Source: Scleroderma bovista (Eukaryota; Basidiomycota; Agaricomycetes; Boletales; Sclerodermataceae). From it: DNA of 21,368 nt. Each line of letters starts with the position of its first letter. Position 1 is the first letter of the stretch. The notes beneath the pieces are model-generated. The model was not told the origin of the DNA. It worked only from the letters and a program-made list of their open reading frames with translations, and searched no databases. Below are positions 10,218 to 21,161 of the stretch, piece after piece. The DNA lies in NCBI GenBank assembly GCA_037178675.1, contig JAYMGJ010000402.1, positions 1 to 21,368 on the forward strand, in the 5' to 3' direction. A program made the translations under genes and the position numbers.

Positions 10218-12053
10218 TCACCAAATACGAGTCTCAAGAAGCAAGTCGGTATTAGCCTCGAGGCCAATGCAGGCTTTGAGGAATGCATCGAGCGCATTGC
10301 GCTGCCTGCCCAGGCTGTTGACGACATCAGTACCTAGAGATGTATGCATTAGCATACAAGATGAGCAAAGTCAGAAAGGGGTCACCCACCAGGCTTGACC
10401 AAGGGTGCCTTGCACATGTAGGAAAGAAGAGATAACACCGGGTACAAGGGGGAAAACTCGACTTGTCCAGCAGACAAGTTGCGGTACTGGACACGTGTTA
10501 GAAGCTCTGCCAGAATTGTCAAGTCCAGAATCAGCGGCGTTGCCAACAAGGAATCCTATCAAACGAGTCCAATAAGCACATGAAAAGATAACATCTGAGA
10601 GAAGCGGAGACATACCTCGCATTCGTTGAAAATATTGATGGTCTGCCTCCCACCGCAGAAAATCTCGGAATAGTACTCGTCGATGGCCCTCTTCGAGTCG
10701 CCAACCGCAGGGACATACTTGATGACAACAATATGGTCAGGATGTTCGCCCTTGACCGCCTTACCAGTAGCGCTTGGTGCAGCGGGCTTGTATAACAAGT
10801 GGTTGGCGTTCACCATGTCGTCCACAACATTGCTCTTGCTGATCTCCTTGCTCTTGAACTGACGCTCCGCGCTCAAATTCTGTCCATCGTTGTTACCAAG
10901 GTGGTTGTAGGACGCAATGGAGAGCGGCTTGATGCCGGCATTCACGAGGAATTCGGCAAGCACGGACTTGAGCTTGGTCTGGCCCGACTTGAGATCGTCA
11001 CCGCCGATGAAGGACTTCTCGCGCTCGGCGAGCTGGATGACACCAGGGACGAACGTGTTCTGGGGGGCACCGTTGATAAACGGCGCGCCCTCCAAGATAG
11101 AGGCAACGGCGAAGACGGTGGAAGGCGATACCTCGGAGTGGGAAGTACGGATGGAGGCGAGGATGTTGTCTGCCGTGTCGTTGACACCGGGGATGATGTC
11201 ACTGTAACGTTCCGTGTTGGCGGTCCAGAACACGACGACGCGATCCAAACCGTTCTCTTCCTTGAACCTGCGGATATCGGCTCGAATGTGGTCAAGATGA
11301 GCCTGTTTATCATCACCGGGGATCAAGTTGTCAGCTCGGGCTTCTTGATTAGCCGCGATGAAGTCGGGGTAATAAATGGAGGGGAGTGGGCGGCCTAAGA
11401 GTGCCAAGTAAGGAGCGACTTGGCGCTGGAGGTCGTAATCAAGTACGCGGGCGCGTTCCATGGCCTTGTCCATCGACGTGCCAGAGATGTCCCAGCCACC
11501 GAGGACGAGGTCGTTGGGGTGCACCATAGGAAGGACGTCCGAGATAGGAACATGGACTTCCTTCCCAGTGCCCGGTTCGGTGCCGATAGACACGGTAGAA
11601 GCACGGAGGACGGAACCAATGTAATTGGGTTGTTGAATGCCATCCTTGGTGTGCCAAGAGATATTGTGCCTGTTGGCAAGGATGGTAGCACATAGCGTAG
11701 AGCCATTGTTACCACCCATACCGATCAACATCAACCTGCACGAAATTAATCAGGAGCGCACGTGACGAAGCCGAGGGGAGAACATACCCAGTCTTGCTAA
11801 CCTTGCGAACGGTCTGGAATTCGAAAGGCTTCACGGTGGGAGTGACCGTGAACTGGCCATCAGCCACGACGACGTCAGCACCGCGGTAAGAGTACTTGGT
11901 GGTGATGTGTTCGTCGGTGTAGACGGTGTTCTCGGACTGGACGGTGATGTAGTTGGGACGACGCGCAGCGGTTGGATGGACTGGAACGATGGACTCCAGC
12001 TCAGAAAGAGGAGTATCGTAACCAGAAGAGTATGCGGAGTTTTGGGTGGCCAT
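10218..12053 (-). CDS. INO1: inositol-3-phosphate synthase
   Basis: Exons on the minus strand: 12053-11788, 11735-10616, 10555-10390, 10333-10218; 1668 nt, 555 aa (yeast Ino1 is 533). The NAD-dependent cytosolic enzyme converts glucose 6-phosphate to 1D-myo-inositol 3-phosphate, the committed step to inositol, phosphatidylinositol and inositol phosphates. Motifs: Rossmann loop [10 protein letters not shown] at 93-102; [12 protein letters not shown] near 170; [14 protein letters not shown] near 207-219; [10 protein letters not shown] near 259; [25 protein letters not shown] at 333-347; [10 protein letters not shown] at 364-373; [13 protein letters not shown]; and NECE|DSLLATP across the second intron at 459-468. 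The last exons give [13 protein letters not shown] and [11 protein letters not shown], matching the family C-terminus. Introns are 52, 60 and 56 nt. Codon use in the long exon is strongly C-ending, unlike its neighbours, which suggests high expression. This also creates long empty reading frames on the opposite strand. Confidence 0.97.
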
Positions 12054-12301
12054 TTAGATTTTCTGAGAGGTGGTTCGGTTTTAGTGACGCGACGATCGAG
12101 AGGGGGATTAATGAGATAAAAGAACGCCTGCGCAAGAGTGCTTGTTTCCTCTATGGGGGTTATGGGTACTACTAAGTTGGTTCGAGTACATGCAAAGAGT
12201 TAGAGAACTCTAGAGCACGTCGAAGGGTGATGGACACCGAGTCGTTCGAAGGCAAGTAGAGAGAAGAGAAGACTGGGGGTGTGATGGCTCGACTCCCTGC
12301 G

Positions 12302-12309
12302 AATTTATA
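12302..12309 (-). promoter_or_regulatory. candidate TATA box of INO1
   Basis: TATAAATT on the minus strand lies about 250 nt before the INO1 ATG, with a pyrimidine-rich leader between them. The distance implies a long 5' UTR or a 5' UTR intron. The identification rests on the motif and its position only. Confidence 0.4.
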
Positions 12310-15240
12310 GGCGACAAAGTGGGGGGTCGAGTACGGCAACGGTCTGAATTTCGGGTCGCGGTCCTCTGCAGGGATGAGGGGAGAAGAGAAAAAAAAAGTA
12401 GAGCAAACCTGTTCGCAGGGATCGGGTTTTTCTTATACACGGCTAATTCGATTATCAACTGCTAATTGTAAGAAAAAAAAACATAACCGACGTGATCCGG
12501 TTCACTCCGGATCTCCGTTGCCTCCGCCATTCCCGGACGTCGGGCTCAGCGTGCGTTCCTTCAGAGCAACGTTGGCTTTTGACGAGTGTTTCACAGAGCG
12601 CTCTCGAGTCTCAACTACTTTATGACTCAGAGACGCCGGTTTGGGTGGGGTACACAGTTTCGCAGATAAGTTTTACGTGTCTGCCCAGCATTCGAGCCTC
12701 TGGGTGCTTGACCCTAGACGGGTCGATACCTGATGGGCCACGAGGCTCAGGATGAACCTGGACCATATCTCATGCATCAAGTGGAGGCAGCCGCCAACTG
12801 GCGGTCTGGGTGCGTGAACAAAATACCCAGCGCTTATTGATTCAGTGCACAGAGTCAGAAGAGTACTATGTGTCAACTGATGGACCATGTGCAGATCTTG
12901 TTCTCCATAAACAATGGGAGCCACTCTTAGGGTTTGCGTACAACGTGCTTACATGGGCTAAAGCGGGGGCCGAGCCTCCCTCCCCATCCGACTGGCCCAT
13001 CAATAACTTGTGGCTCTTGGCTCAGGCAACCGCAATCACCCCATGAAATGGACGATAACCTGACATCCCTGTGAATTCTGACCTCAACAATCCATTCACA
13101 ACAGTTCCAAAGGCCGCCTTCGTGACTGGACACGTGCTGGCAACGACCTGGAGATTATCAAGGCTCGTGCCAGCGTTGATGACGTTGCGCTGCCTTCTGT
13201 CTTCGCTTGCAATTCCCCATCTATTCACGCCAAGTAGAACGTATTGAGTTTCCTGTGTTGATTGTTCGCCTTCTGGTTCGCTTGCTGTCCTCTGCATGGC
13301 CCGTATGGATGTCGCGTGACTGCATGAAAGTTACTATTATCTCAGGTGAGTTCGTCTGCGTTCATACTAGTTATCGTTTTTCGCCACAGCCAAGAATCGA
13401 TTATGTATGTAATTCCGGCTCGTCCGGAACGTGTTGCGCTACTGAAGTAAACGTTCAGCCTTCCTCCTGAAGGGAACAGTGTAAACTTCGATTCAATAGC
13501 CGATGGGCTGTAGCAACCTCGTTATATTAGCGCCAGGATACGAAGGAGAAGCAAGCACATCATGCCCGCGTGCCCCTTGTACTCACCAGAAGTGCTCCCG
13601 ACGAGCCTAGGTCTTACTTAAACTAGGGACATTTCATTCCAGCTTGGAGGATAGGCTCAAAATAAGAACCTACTATGTTTTCAAAGTGGTCCCCTTACAT
13701 CGGGCCCTGGCCCCTCAGGCAGTGTAGCACCAGTCCGGAACTGCTCTATAATTCTTGGGGTGGGGGCAACTCCACCAGAAATCCAACACCCTCTTTCCTT
13801 GTCCACGTAGCTGTGTTGCGGTAGTTGTGGAGCACAAATTTTGAACCTTGTCAAACTGAAAGTTGAATGTGGATAAGCACCCCAACAGCACTTTGTGTGC
13901 GGTGGCTTCCATAATTATTAAGGCCACACGGCATCCACAACTCATGAAGGCGGTCAAGGAAATGGGTTTCCGATTTCGATAGCGGAAGCTAACCTAGCTT
14001 GCCAAGCTGGATGATCGCTTTTCCGAGATGAGGTTGACCGTTGACATGCAAGGCTGTTCGATAGACGCTCGTAATTTCCAAGTGCATACTCCGTTAAGTG
14101 ACGGCCTTAGCGTCGTTGTTAGTCCGAGAGCTCGATTTGAATAATCCATTACTCGTGGTATTGTGGCGAAGCCAAATGGTCAAGTGCGGCGAATGGACCA
14201 GTCATTGGGCGCTTATGACCTTCATTTCACCCCGCGGCCAGCCATGGCTGTGAGGGAGCCAAATAGTATGATATCATGGAGCGAGGACGTACCAGTGGCC
14301 CTGGCTCCAGAGAACATGATTCTGGTTCTGATCTTTTCACACAGGTGCCTACTGCGCTGAGACCTTTGTCCCCCAAGATAACTGGATATGGTGGAGAAGT
14401 GAAGATCGTATTATTGATGCGGCACCAAGGGGTTGTGGAGCGACCCTGATGAGGGACCGTGTTACTTGTGTCATCGAGCGCTAGTTCATGATCTGTCGAT
14501 CCTCTGTGCTGCAGTGAGATTCTGGGATAATGCAAGCGAAATGTGTCATACGACAGAAAAAGGGTTGAAAACAAGATATCTTCGAGCTAAGGTTGCTGGA
14601 CGTCAATCTATATAGCAAACCATTGTCTTCAACGGAGACGTATATCCTTTTCGAGAGCATGGGGGATTTAATACGTAACGTACCACCGCCGGGGATGTAC
14701 ATGCTGCGAAAGAGGGTGGTGGAGAGACTGGAATGTGAGAGTGGCATTCATGGCCGTCGTGTCGGGGCAATGTCACGGTGAACGCGACTTTGCGTGGCCT
14801 CCAAGCAGCATGTCACTGAGAGCCAGACTGAGGACCCTGAAGGCCTAAACCACGAAAACCACGAAAACCTCGGACTGGAGTAAAGATGTGTAATGCGGTC
14901 GACGGTGCAGGAGTTAGAGATCCACTGGGTAGATCTATTACCGACCAGCCGTAGTTGGGCACTGCCCACTGCAAGTGAAACGACTAGACAAGACGAACCT
15001 TGTTGAATCACGACACTGCCAGACGTCAAAACCCTGCAAGTGCCTGGAGCCTCAGCTTGGGGGTAGAGACGATGCCGAGAAAAGAATGCGCGGGCAGTTG
15101 AGTTCTGATTCCGCGAATAGTTCGGCGATGCTTTCCATTTATCGCAGACGGAACGCTGCTAGGTCCTCATCGCCTCGAACGTGCTGCTGGCCTTCTTGTG
15201 CAGATCTCATATGTATAGAATGTGACTAAAAACTCAAGGT

Positions 15241-15290
15241 CCAATTCCGCCAAACAGCCGCTGCAAATCCAACACTCTCCGTTCTATAAG
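15241..15290 (+). promoter_or_regulatory. candidate core promoter of the BBE-like gene (CCAAT and TATA)
   Basis: A CCAAT box at 15241-15245 is followed 40 nt later by TATAAG at 15285-15290, about 90 nt before the ATG at 15380. The spacing and the CT-rich sequence downstream suit a fungal core promoter. Confidence 0.45.
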
Positions 15291-15379
15291 AAGTCGGGAC
15301 CGTCCAAGTATTGGTTCTCCATCTCCAATCCCCCCTCATACCTTCACTGCACGCATCTCCACCTTGTGTATCTGCCATT

Positions 15380-18016
15380 ATGCAACCTGCCAGCGATGTC
15401 GGCGTTGTCCCCCCATCAATCCGCAATGACCTCTCATCTGACCTTCGCCTCGAGCTCACCGCGTCCATTCGTGGCGCCGTATACCTCCGAGGAGATTCAA
15501 AGTGAGTCTGTGTCGTTATCCGTACCCGTCTATTGATCCCGAACATCTTTTAGCTTCCAGGAGTACTGTAAAATATTCAATGGCGACGTCAAGGTCGTGT
15601 CTCTTGCAGTTGTCTGTCCTTTGGACACACAGGATGTTAGCAAGTAAGCTTAGATCGCATCAAATGTGATTTCCTCACATGAATGTCCTTGTCTGCAGTG
15701 TTGTTCTCTTCTGCCGGAAGCATGCGCTGTCACTGTCTGTCAAGGCAGGGGGTTATGGCACAGCTGGCTGGGCAGTTGGCGGAAATATCATCATGGATCT
15801 CAATAGGATCACTCAGATCGAGATCGAAGTACCCAGCGAGGATGGAGGCTTCGTCAGCATCCGAGATATGCTGCTGTCGGGGGGCAAGGGGAAAGACAGG
15901 GCAGGCCCACTTGTAACCGACAGAAATTGGAGCGGAAAACGGAGAAGGGAACATGATGCAAAATTGCGCGACTATTCTTCGGCTTCTAATTCTGTCGAGG
16001 ATTTTCTGCACCCGGATGAAGAGGTCTTGCCAGAAGCTAGCAGACCAAATAACCGTAGGAGAACAGGTTCTCCTTTCCCGTTTGCTGGCCGCGCCATCCT
16101 ACCGCAGCTATCCATGAATTTCCCAGGTGCTGACATGAACTCCGCTGTGATGAGTGGTTCTGCCCCTACTTCCTTGCCTTCCATTTCTATGCTATCGTCA
16201 AGCAGTTCATATTGCTCTAATTTGTCTGGACCAATTTCATCTACCTCTGCCTCCCTACCCTCTCCACCTCCCCCCCGCGTCCAGATATCTCCCTCATCCG
16301 CGGACGCTGATCCCTTCGGTTACCTTGAGGATGGGCCCTGTCAGGAGCCTTCCGCAGTGCCATCCCCTTCTCGTCTGGTTCAGTCGATACCCAATTCCAT
16401 GTTTGCAACCCCCGCGTTCCTCAATTCTCTCCAGAACATTCTCACCTATGCCACTCCCATCCATCCTCACGCGTTCATAACCTTTGGGGCAGGCATGAGG
16501 CAAAAGGAGATCGATCAATATTGTGCCGTTAACCCTCTCGAAGCGCTCTCCCTCGCAGGGGGGCGTGGGGCTGTTCCGTATCATGTCCCATTGTGAGTAG
16601 TGCCCATTGTTTGGCAGTAACAGAAGCTTGTGGCGTCTGATCTTGCCATTTCAGTGCTGCCCATCCCACAGGCTCTGCTGTGATGCTTCTCGGCGGATTT
16701 GGCTTCCTTGGACGCCTTCATGGCCTCAGCGTGGACAACCTTGTCGAGGCTGAAGTTGTCCTCGCTGATGGCAGCATTGTATTTGCTAGCGAGAAGAACC
16801 ACCCAGGTAACTCCTATCAGCCAATGACACTGTTCCTTATTTATTCACACTGATCCGGATTTTAGAACTTTGGTGGGCACTCCGGGGTGCTGGCTCGGCA
16901 TTTGGCGTCATTACTCGCTACAAGGCACGAGCTTACCCGGTCCCCGTGGTCTTCGCTGGCAATCTGATTTAGTATGGACGTTTCCCTTCTCTCTATCCTA
17001 CCGTCCCTCAATGATTCGATGTTATAGCCGTTTTCACCATGCAACGGCTCCGTCTTTAATAAGGCACTTCCGTGATTGTGTCAAGGGGGCGCCGCGAGAA
17101 TTATACGCTAATGTGTTGCTTACGGCTGGCCCTGCCGGACAAGACTCCCTTGTTGTCATACAGATGTGCTATATCGGGCCTCGGATCAAAGGACAGGAGT
17201 TCCTCCAAGCCATCTCCTCTTGGGACGGAGAACGCTGTTTGCTAAATGAAGTCAACGAAAAGTCGTTCCTCCATCAGCAAGACAGCGTTGCCCAGGTCCT
17301 TCGAGGAAAGGGTGGGTTGTCTAATTGCAACGTACATAAAGATAGACTCAACTGTCCCACAGCCGGAAACAAATGGTACATCCGTTCGGCTCTGATCAGT
17401 TCCCTTCCGGACGAGATTATCAGTAAGACCGTCAGGCAATTTTCAGAAACGCCCGTTGGGTGCAGTACGTTTCCTTATTCGTAGTAACCGTCCGTTCGGC
17501 TTATTCGAGCTCTTTTCAGCATGGCTGTTTGAACTTGCTGGGGGAGCCATTGTTGACACTGAGGATAGCTGTCTGCCAAAAGCTCAGCGTGAAGCAGCCT
17601 TCAACGTGGCTGCACTTCATCAATGGGACATAGATTTTGAAGACCCGCGATGCATCGAAACCGCGGAGCAGGTGAGGTTGTTTGTGAATTAAGATTTGCT
17701 GTAACCTTACGGTGGTTGTTCCTAGTGGATCGCAGAGACACTCGCTCCGGTCACCATCGGTGGCCCCCTTCCAAGCGTAAGCGTTTTCGTGAATGATGAT
17801 TCGGAAGCGGTAGTCCAATCGTATGATCAGTTCCTAGGCCGCTATGAGCCGCCAGGTCGCGTCATAGCTTGCTTTGGCGAGAATTGGTCAAGACTTACAA
17901 AGGTGAAGCAGACATACGACCCGACCAGCTTTTTTAGAAACTCGTTCTGGCCGCTAAACGAAAGGGGTGAGATCATCGAGCCCCAAGAACACGAGCCAGA
18001 ACACATACGGGTCTGA
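15380..18016 (+). CDS. BBE-like FAD-dependent oxidoreductase with a long internal insertion
   Basis: Exons: 15380-15501, 15554-15643, 15699-16592, 16655-16806, 16866-16971, 17028-17311, 17363-17464, 17520-17671, 17726-17776, 17831-18016; 2139 nt, 712 aa. The fold is the VAO/PCMH FAD-binding type with a C-terminal berberine-bridge domain; such enzymes oxidise alcohols, sugars or alkaloids. Seen: KAGGYGTAGWAVGG at 86-99; FITFGAG at 330-336; FAAHPTG...GGFGFLGRLHG; ELWWALRGAGSAFGVITRY; and at the end CFGENWSRLTKVKQTYDP, the BBE motif. About 210 residues (roughly 112-325), rich in Ser and Pro with basic clusters KRRRE (near 151) and NRRRT (near 189), split the FAD domain and explain the excess over the usual 450-550 aa. 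GGYG replaces the GGHS histidine, and no Cys is seen at the second FAD-linking site. The intron 17777-17830 is in frame and stop-free; I removed it because PLPS|FLGRYE then joins well. No signal peptide is visible. Substrate unknown. Confidence 0.88.
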
Positions 18017-19093
18017 TCCAGTTACCGTACCCGAAGTGGTTCGCCGTTGCTGCTGTCCCGGAAATTTGTATTTCTCAGCATACACTACTTGATACACGCT
18101 TACCAATTGATCGTTATTATTTCACTTTGGATTACTTCTCTCCACTGTTGACTTTATGTATATTGACACCAGTGCCTTGCCTTCCCTCGCCATGGCGAAA
18201 ATGTCTACCGAACTCCCATAAGGACTGACAGAGAGTCCGTTGTCTTGCCCGGCGAGAACGCACATAACTGTTCACTGGTGGCAGCGAAAAAGCGGAACGC
18301 CCATCGTTTTGATCGTGAGTTTGTGAAGACAGAAATCTCCATTATCCTTTACCGTCTTTCCCCACGATACATAGCTTGGTCTAGATGGATTGCGCCACAC
18401 TAAGAGGCCGTCCCTGCCATATCTGCTTTGTGTCCCATGCTTTGTTCCCGAGATACCCGGATAAATGGACAGTTACGTCTGTCTCTTGTTTTCCGTCTTT
18501 CTACCCATTTGATGACATGTCGCTGGCAACTTGTCTGCATTTTTGCATGTGGGTGATACCAGGCTCGATCAGACGCTTATGGCCGCTGTTGTGGGCGTAA
18601 AGTGGGTGGTTAGCTCCGAGGCTTTGCTCATCCCCAGGCCCTAGACGATGGATCTATGATAATCTTACTGCGACCATTTCCATTTTGTCAGCGGTATATA
18701 TCCTAATTGAACGGATAAGAATGCTGTGGGATGCTAACCCAGGCTAACCCTGATTCATAGTCCAATTCCATGAAAACGCTCTGTTTCCAGTTGGCTTCCT
18801 CTGTCTCACGCCGTCCTATCTTGTCAATAATTTACCGCCATGTGATTCCCAAGAATTATTCCGATTCGACAAAGGAGCCTGCTCACCAAACGCCTCGAGC
18901 TTCTTTCACCTAGTCGTCGCGATCCCTCCCCCCCGCGTACGTCACGGTTTCCCGTTCCCGGTTGATTCCGAGATCATCTTCATCCATGTATTTAAATTCA
19001 CTTCATCAAATGGCGCGGAGTCATCCACAGACGATCGTCACCCTCCCAGCAAGCACAACGGCGACCAACCACACGCACGAAGCCCACCTCCAG
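18017..19093. other. intergenic, downstream of the BBE-like gene
   Basis: I see no gene in this stretch of over 1 kb. It holds the 3' UTR of the BBE-like gene, a short direct repeat of GGCTAACCC type near 18734-18752 and a TATATA at 18695-18700 that leads to no recognisable frame. Confidence 0.45.
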
Positions 19094-19490
19094 ATGAAAT
19101 GGAGCGACGATTGGAAACACTCCCGTTACACACACATCAAAGCGCTAGATCCAACGCACACCCCGAAATCGTTCCTAAAACTAGCGCTACGGGCCGACTG
19201 AAGAAAAACACACTGCAATTTACGTTCAACTCTGCACACAGCCCGCTCAACAGACACCTACAAAAGTGCCACTCCACGTTGTTTTCAATGCGGCGACGAC
19301 CGGGTAGAAACTGTTCATCTCTTCCTTTTTGATTGCCCCAGGTACGACAGAGAACGGCAAAAAGCTCGGTCAAAAGGCATTCTCGACATCACACTTACTC
19401 TCTGAGAAATCCGCCCAGCATTGCAGCACTGTTCCGCTTCATCGACAGGACCAAACATTTACACTCTACGTTCGGTGACATTTCTGTTCC
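19094..19490 (+). pseudogene. decayed fragment of a non-LTR (LINE) retrotransposon ORF, C-terminal end
   Basis: Three overlapping frames together resemble the C-terminal tail of fungal LINE reverse-transcriptase ORFs. MKWSDDWKHSRY and PKSFLKLALRA are in one frame. FNSAHSPLNRHLQK continues in a second, matching the usual GHAPLNRHL region. CFQCG...ETVHLFLFDCPRYDRERQ returns to the first frame, with Cys and His codons at 19280, 19289, 19316 and 19334 spaced CX2CX8HX5C as in the reverse-transcriptase zinc-binding tail. LFRFIDRTKHLHSTFGDI is again in the second frame. At least three frameshifts and one stop near 19403 mean it cannot be translated as one protein. The catalytic RT domain is absent, so this is a 5'-truncated relic. 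Confidence 0.7.
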
Positions 19491-20228
19491 TCCAAAACGC
19501 AGTAACTCAAAGCGCACTTAATACAAACAGATCCGCGCGCGCTATGGTTAACGTGCTCTTTGCCCCCTCTCTCGTCATGGACCATGCCTCCCATCTCACC
19601 CTGTGATATAAGACAACTCGACCTGATGCAAACGTTCATAGACACAACGGACGCTAAAACGGGGCTGACAGCTACGCCACCAAGCGCCTAGCACTGGCAC
19701 TTTGGAGAAAGAGTACTAAATAGGCTGATAGCCAATGACGAAGAAGACTCAAGAACAAGAAGTTACCTCATCTCGGACGCAAAAGTCATGGATTCCCAAC
19801 CGTGCTGACTCTACCAGGAGGGACGCGGTACCTTGCAACAAGTCCATCGTTCCTCATGTCTTCACCCAACAAGCACCAGCGTGCTCACGAACACCGTCGG
19901 CACCCGCGTGGTCACTAGCCTCAGGCAGTCACAAAAGTAGCACCCCTTGTTCCCCTCTAGGTCCTGCCGCATCGTATACGCACGGCCAGGACCGTGTCTG
20001 TATAGATACACGGACAGTACTCATACTCTCAAGCCCCCCCTCCACTACGTCTTGGCAGCACGATTAAAACGCACGGCGGGAACGTGGCGGGCGGTATCGG
20101 GTGACCTTACGTCCCGGACCGGTGGGGGCACTCGTGCGCAGTAGGCTACAAGGGCCTTACTTGCATTTACTAGCTAGTGGAGTGCAAAATGGGGTGAATG
20201 CACCTGGAAGCACCATCAATCTGATTAT
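19491..20228. other. non-coding stretch downstream of the LINE relic
   Basis: No coding region is recognised. It could be the 3' part of the same retroelement, since it sits between the relic ORF and an A-rich tract, but no sequence feature proves this. Confidence 0.35.
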
Positions 20229-20266
20229 TATTATTTTTTTATTTTAAAAAAAAAAGAAAACAAAAG
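20229..20266. repeat. A/T homopolymer tract
   Basis: A T-rich run passes directly into a run of ten A residues followed by more A-rich sequence. It could be the poly(A) tail of the upstream LINE relic or simple low-complexity DNA. Confidence 0.5.
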
Positions 20267-20647
20267 ACCGATCGTAACTAGATCGGCCCGCAGTGGTCTC
20301 ATAGAATCGGTTCCAGGTGGGTGCGGTAAAACGTTCTTGACCCTCCCACCGGTTCACGATCATTAAGGGATCGTCTGCCCATCTACTGCTCACGCCAAAA
20401 AGCTTACGACCCGCAAGTTGCAAGAATATCCTCTTTGGGGCGAGTGGATGATCACCCAACCGGGATGGAGTAAGTGGTACAATTTGCGACTAGGTTCCGT
20501 TACTATGTAGGCAGTGTAGCTATTTCATAGGCATACATTTCCGTTCCCCCCCTGTGAGTGTCGTGATGATCGGGCTTCTGTCACAAGAAGTGTCATGAAG
20601 GGGATTACCAGGTGAAGACGGAGTCTGTCATATGAGTCAGGAACAAA

Positions 20648-20693
20648 GTGACAAAAAGTATGGACCCTAGTCCATACCTACTTTTTTTGTCAC
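20648..20693. repeat. inverted repeat / hairpin, GTGACAAAAA arms
   Basis: The left arm GTGACAAAAAGTATGGAC (20648-20665) faces GTCCATAC, a six-base bulge and then TTTTTGTCAC on the right, ending at 20693, with a 4-nt loop. An inner stem of 8 bp and an outer stem of 10 bp can form. A further TTTTGTCAC lies at 21054-21062. Confidence 0.65.
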
Positions 20694-21125
20694 CAGTTGG
20701 GGAATAGTGGGCGAGTGGCGGCCGGGAAGCAGCGTATCCCGGTGTCACTGGTCATCAGTGGCAGGCAGATTAGTATGTCTCGTGACCAACCTCATGCACG
20801 GCTGGAATCTCGTTCCGACTCGACCCAAAATTCCAGGCGCAGTAAGTATGTAGACCATGCGTATATCCGGTAGCTTGGCAGGTCAACGTTGGGTTTCTTG
20901 GCTAGGCTGGACCTGTAAGCGTTCTGGGGGAGTTGATCACGGCCTAAATTCTGATGCGACTTGCTCATTTTCTGATCGTTCTCGGCGTCAAAAGGCTGGC
21001 GTCCAGTGGAATCTAGTGGATCCCGGAGAATCTGATTATCACCTTTTGTCACTCCCACCCAAAGTGTGTCAACATTTTTTGAACGTCCGCGAGCTTGTGT
21101 ATTTCAGTGTCCGTTCATCTTGTTT

Positions 21126-21161
21126 TGGTTCATGTGCCAGTAGTGGTTCAAGTGCGAGTAA
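21126..21161 (+). repeat. imperfect 18-bp tandem duplication
   Basis: TGGTTCATGTGCCAGTAG at 21126-21143 is followed at once by TGGTTCAAGTGCGAGTAA, identical at 15 of 18 positions. It lies in non-coding sequence and has no evident function. Confidence 0.6.

Larger units (their letters stand above)
12054..15379. other. 3.3-kb gene-empty region between INO1 and the BBE-like gene
   Basis: The two genes are divergent and their promoters lie at the two ends. The first 450 nt hold pyrimidine-rich INO1 leader sequence and A-tracts (12391-12398, 12473-12481). From about 12500 to 15200, short frames occur on both strands but none shows a family motif, consistent splice sites or codon bias. A short direct repeat (ACCACGAAAACCACGAAAACC) lies near 14850-14870. 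No tRNA was recognised. A long non-coding transcript or a decayed insertion cannot be excluded. Confidence 0.5.

Noticed and set aside
10799..11398. 199-codon open frame on the plus strand inside INO1
   Set aside because: It is exactly antisense to the conserved core of INO1, has a repetitive Val/Gly/Asp composition and no family motif. It arises from the strong C-ending codon bias of the minus-strand gene.
12810..13297. Overlapping short open frames on both strands
   Set aside because: No motif, no matching splice partners, and stops occur in every extended frame. Treated as chance open frames.
14227..15029. Three adjacent open frames on the minus strand that might be exons of one gene
   Set aside because: I could not join them with phase-consistent splice sites, and none resembles a known protein. 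The Ser/Trp/Phe-rich part comes from a short direct DNA repeat.
20244..20459. 71-codon minus-strand frame ending in a Phe run
   Set aside because: The end is translation of the poly(A)/poly(T) tract, and the rest shows no recognisable domain.
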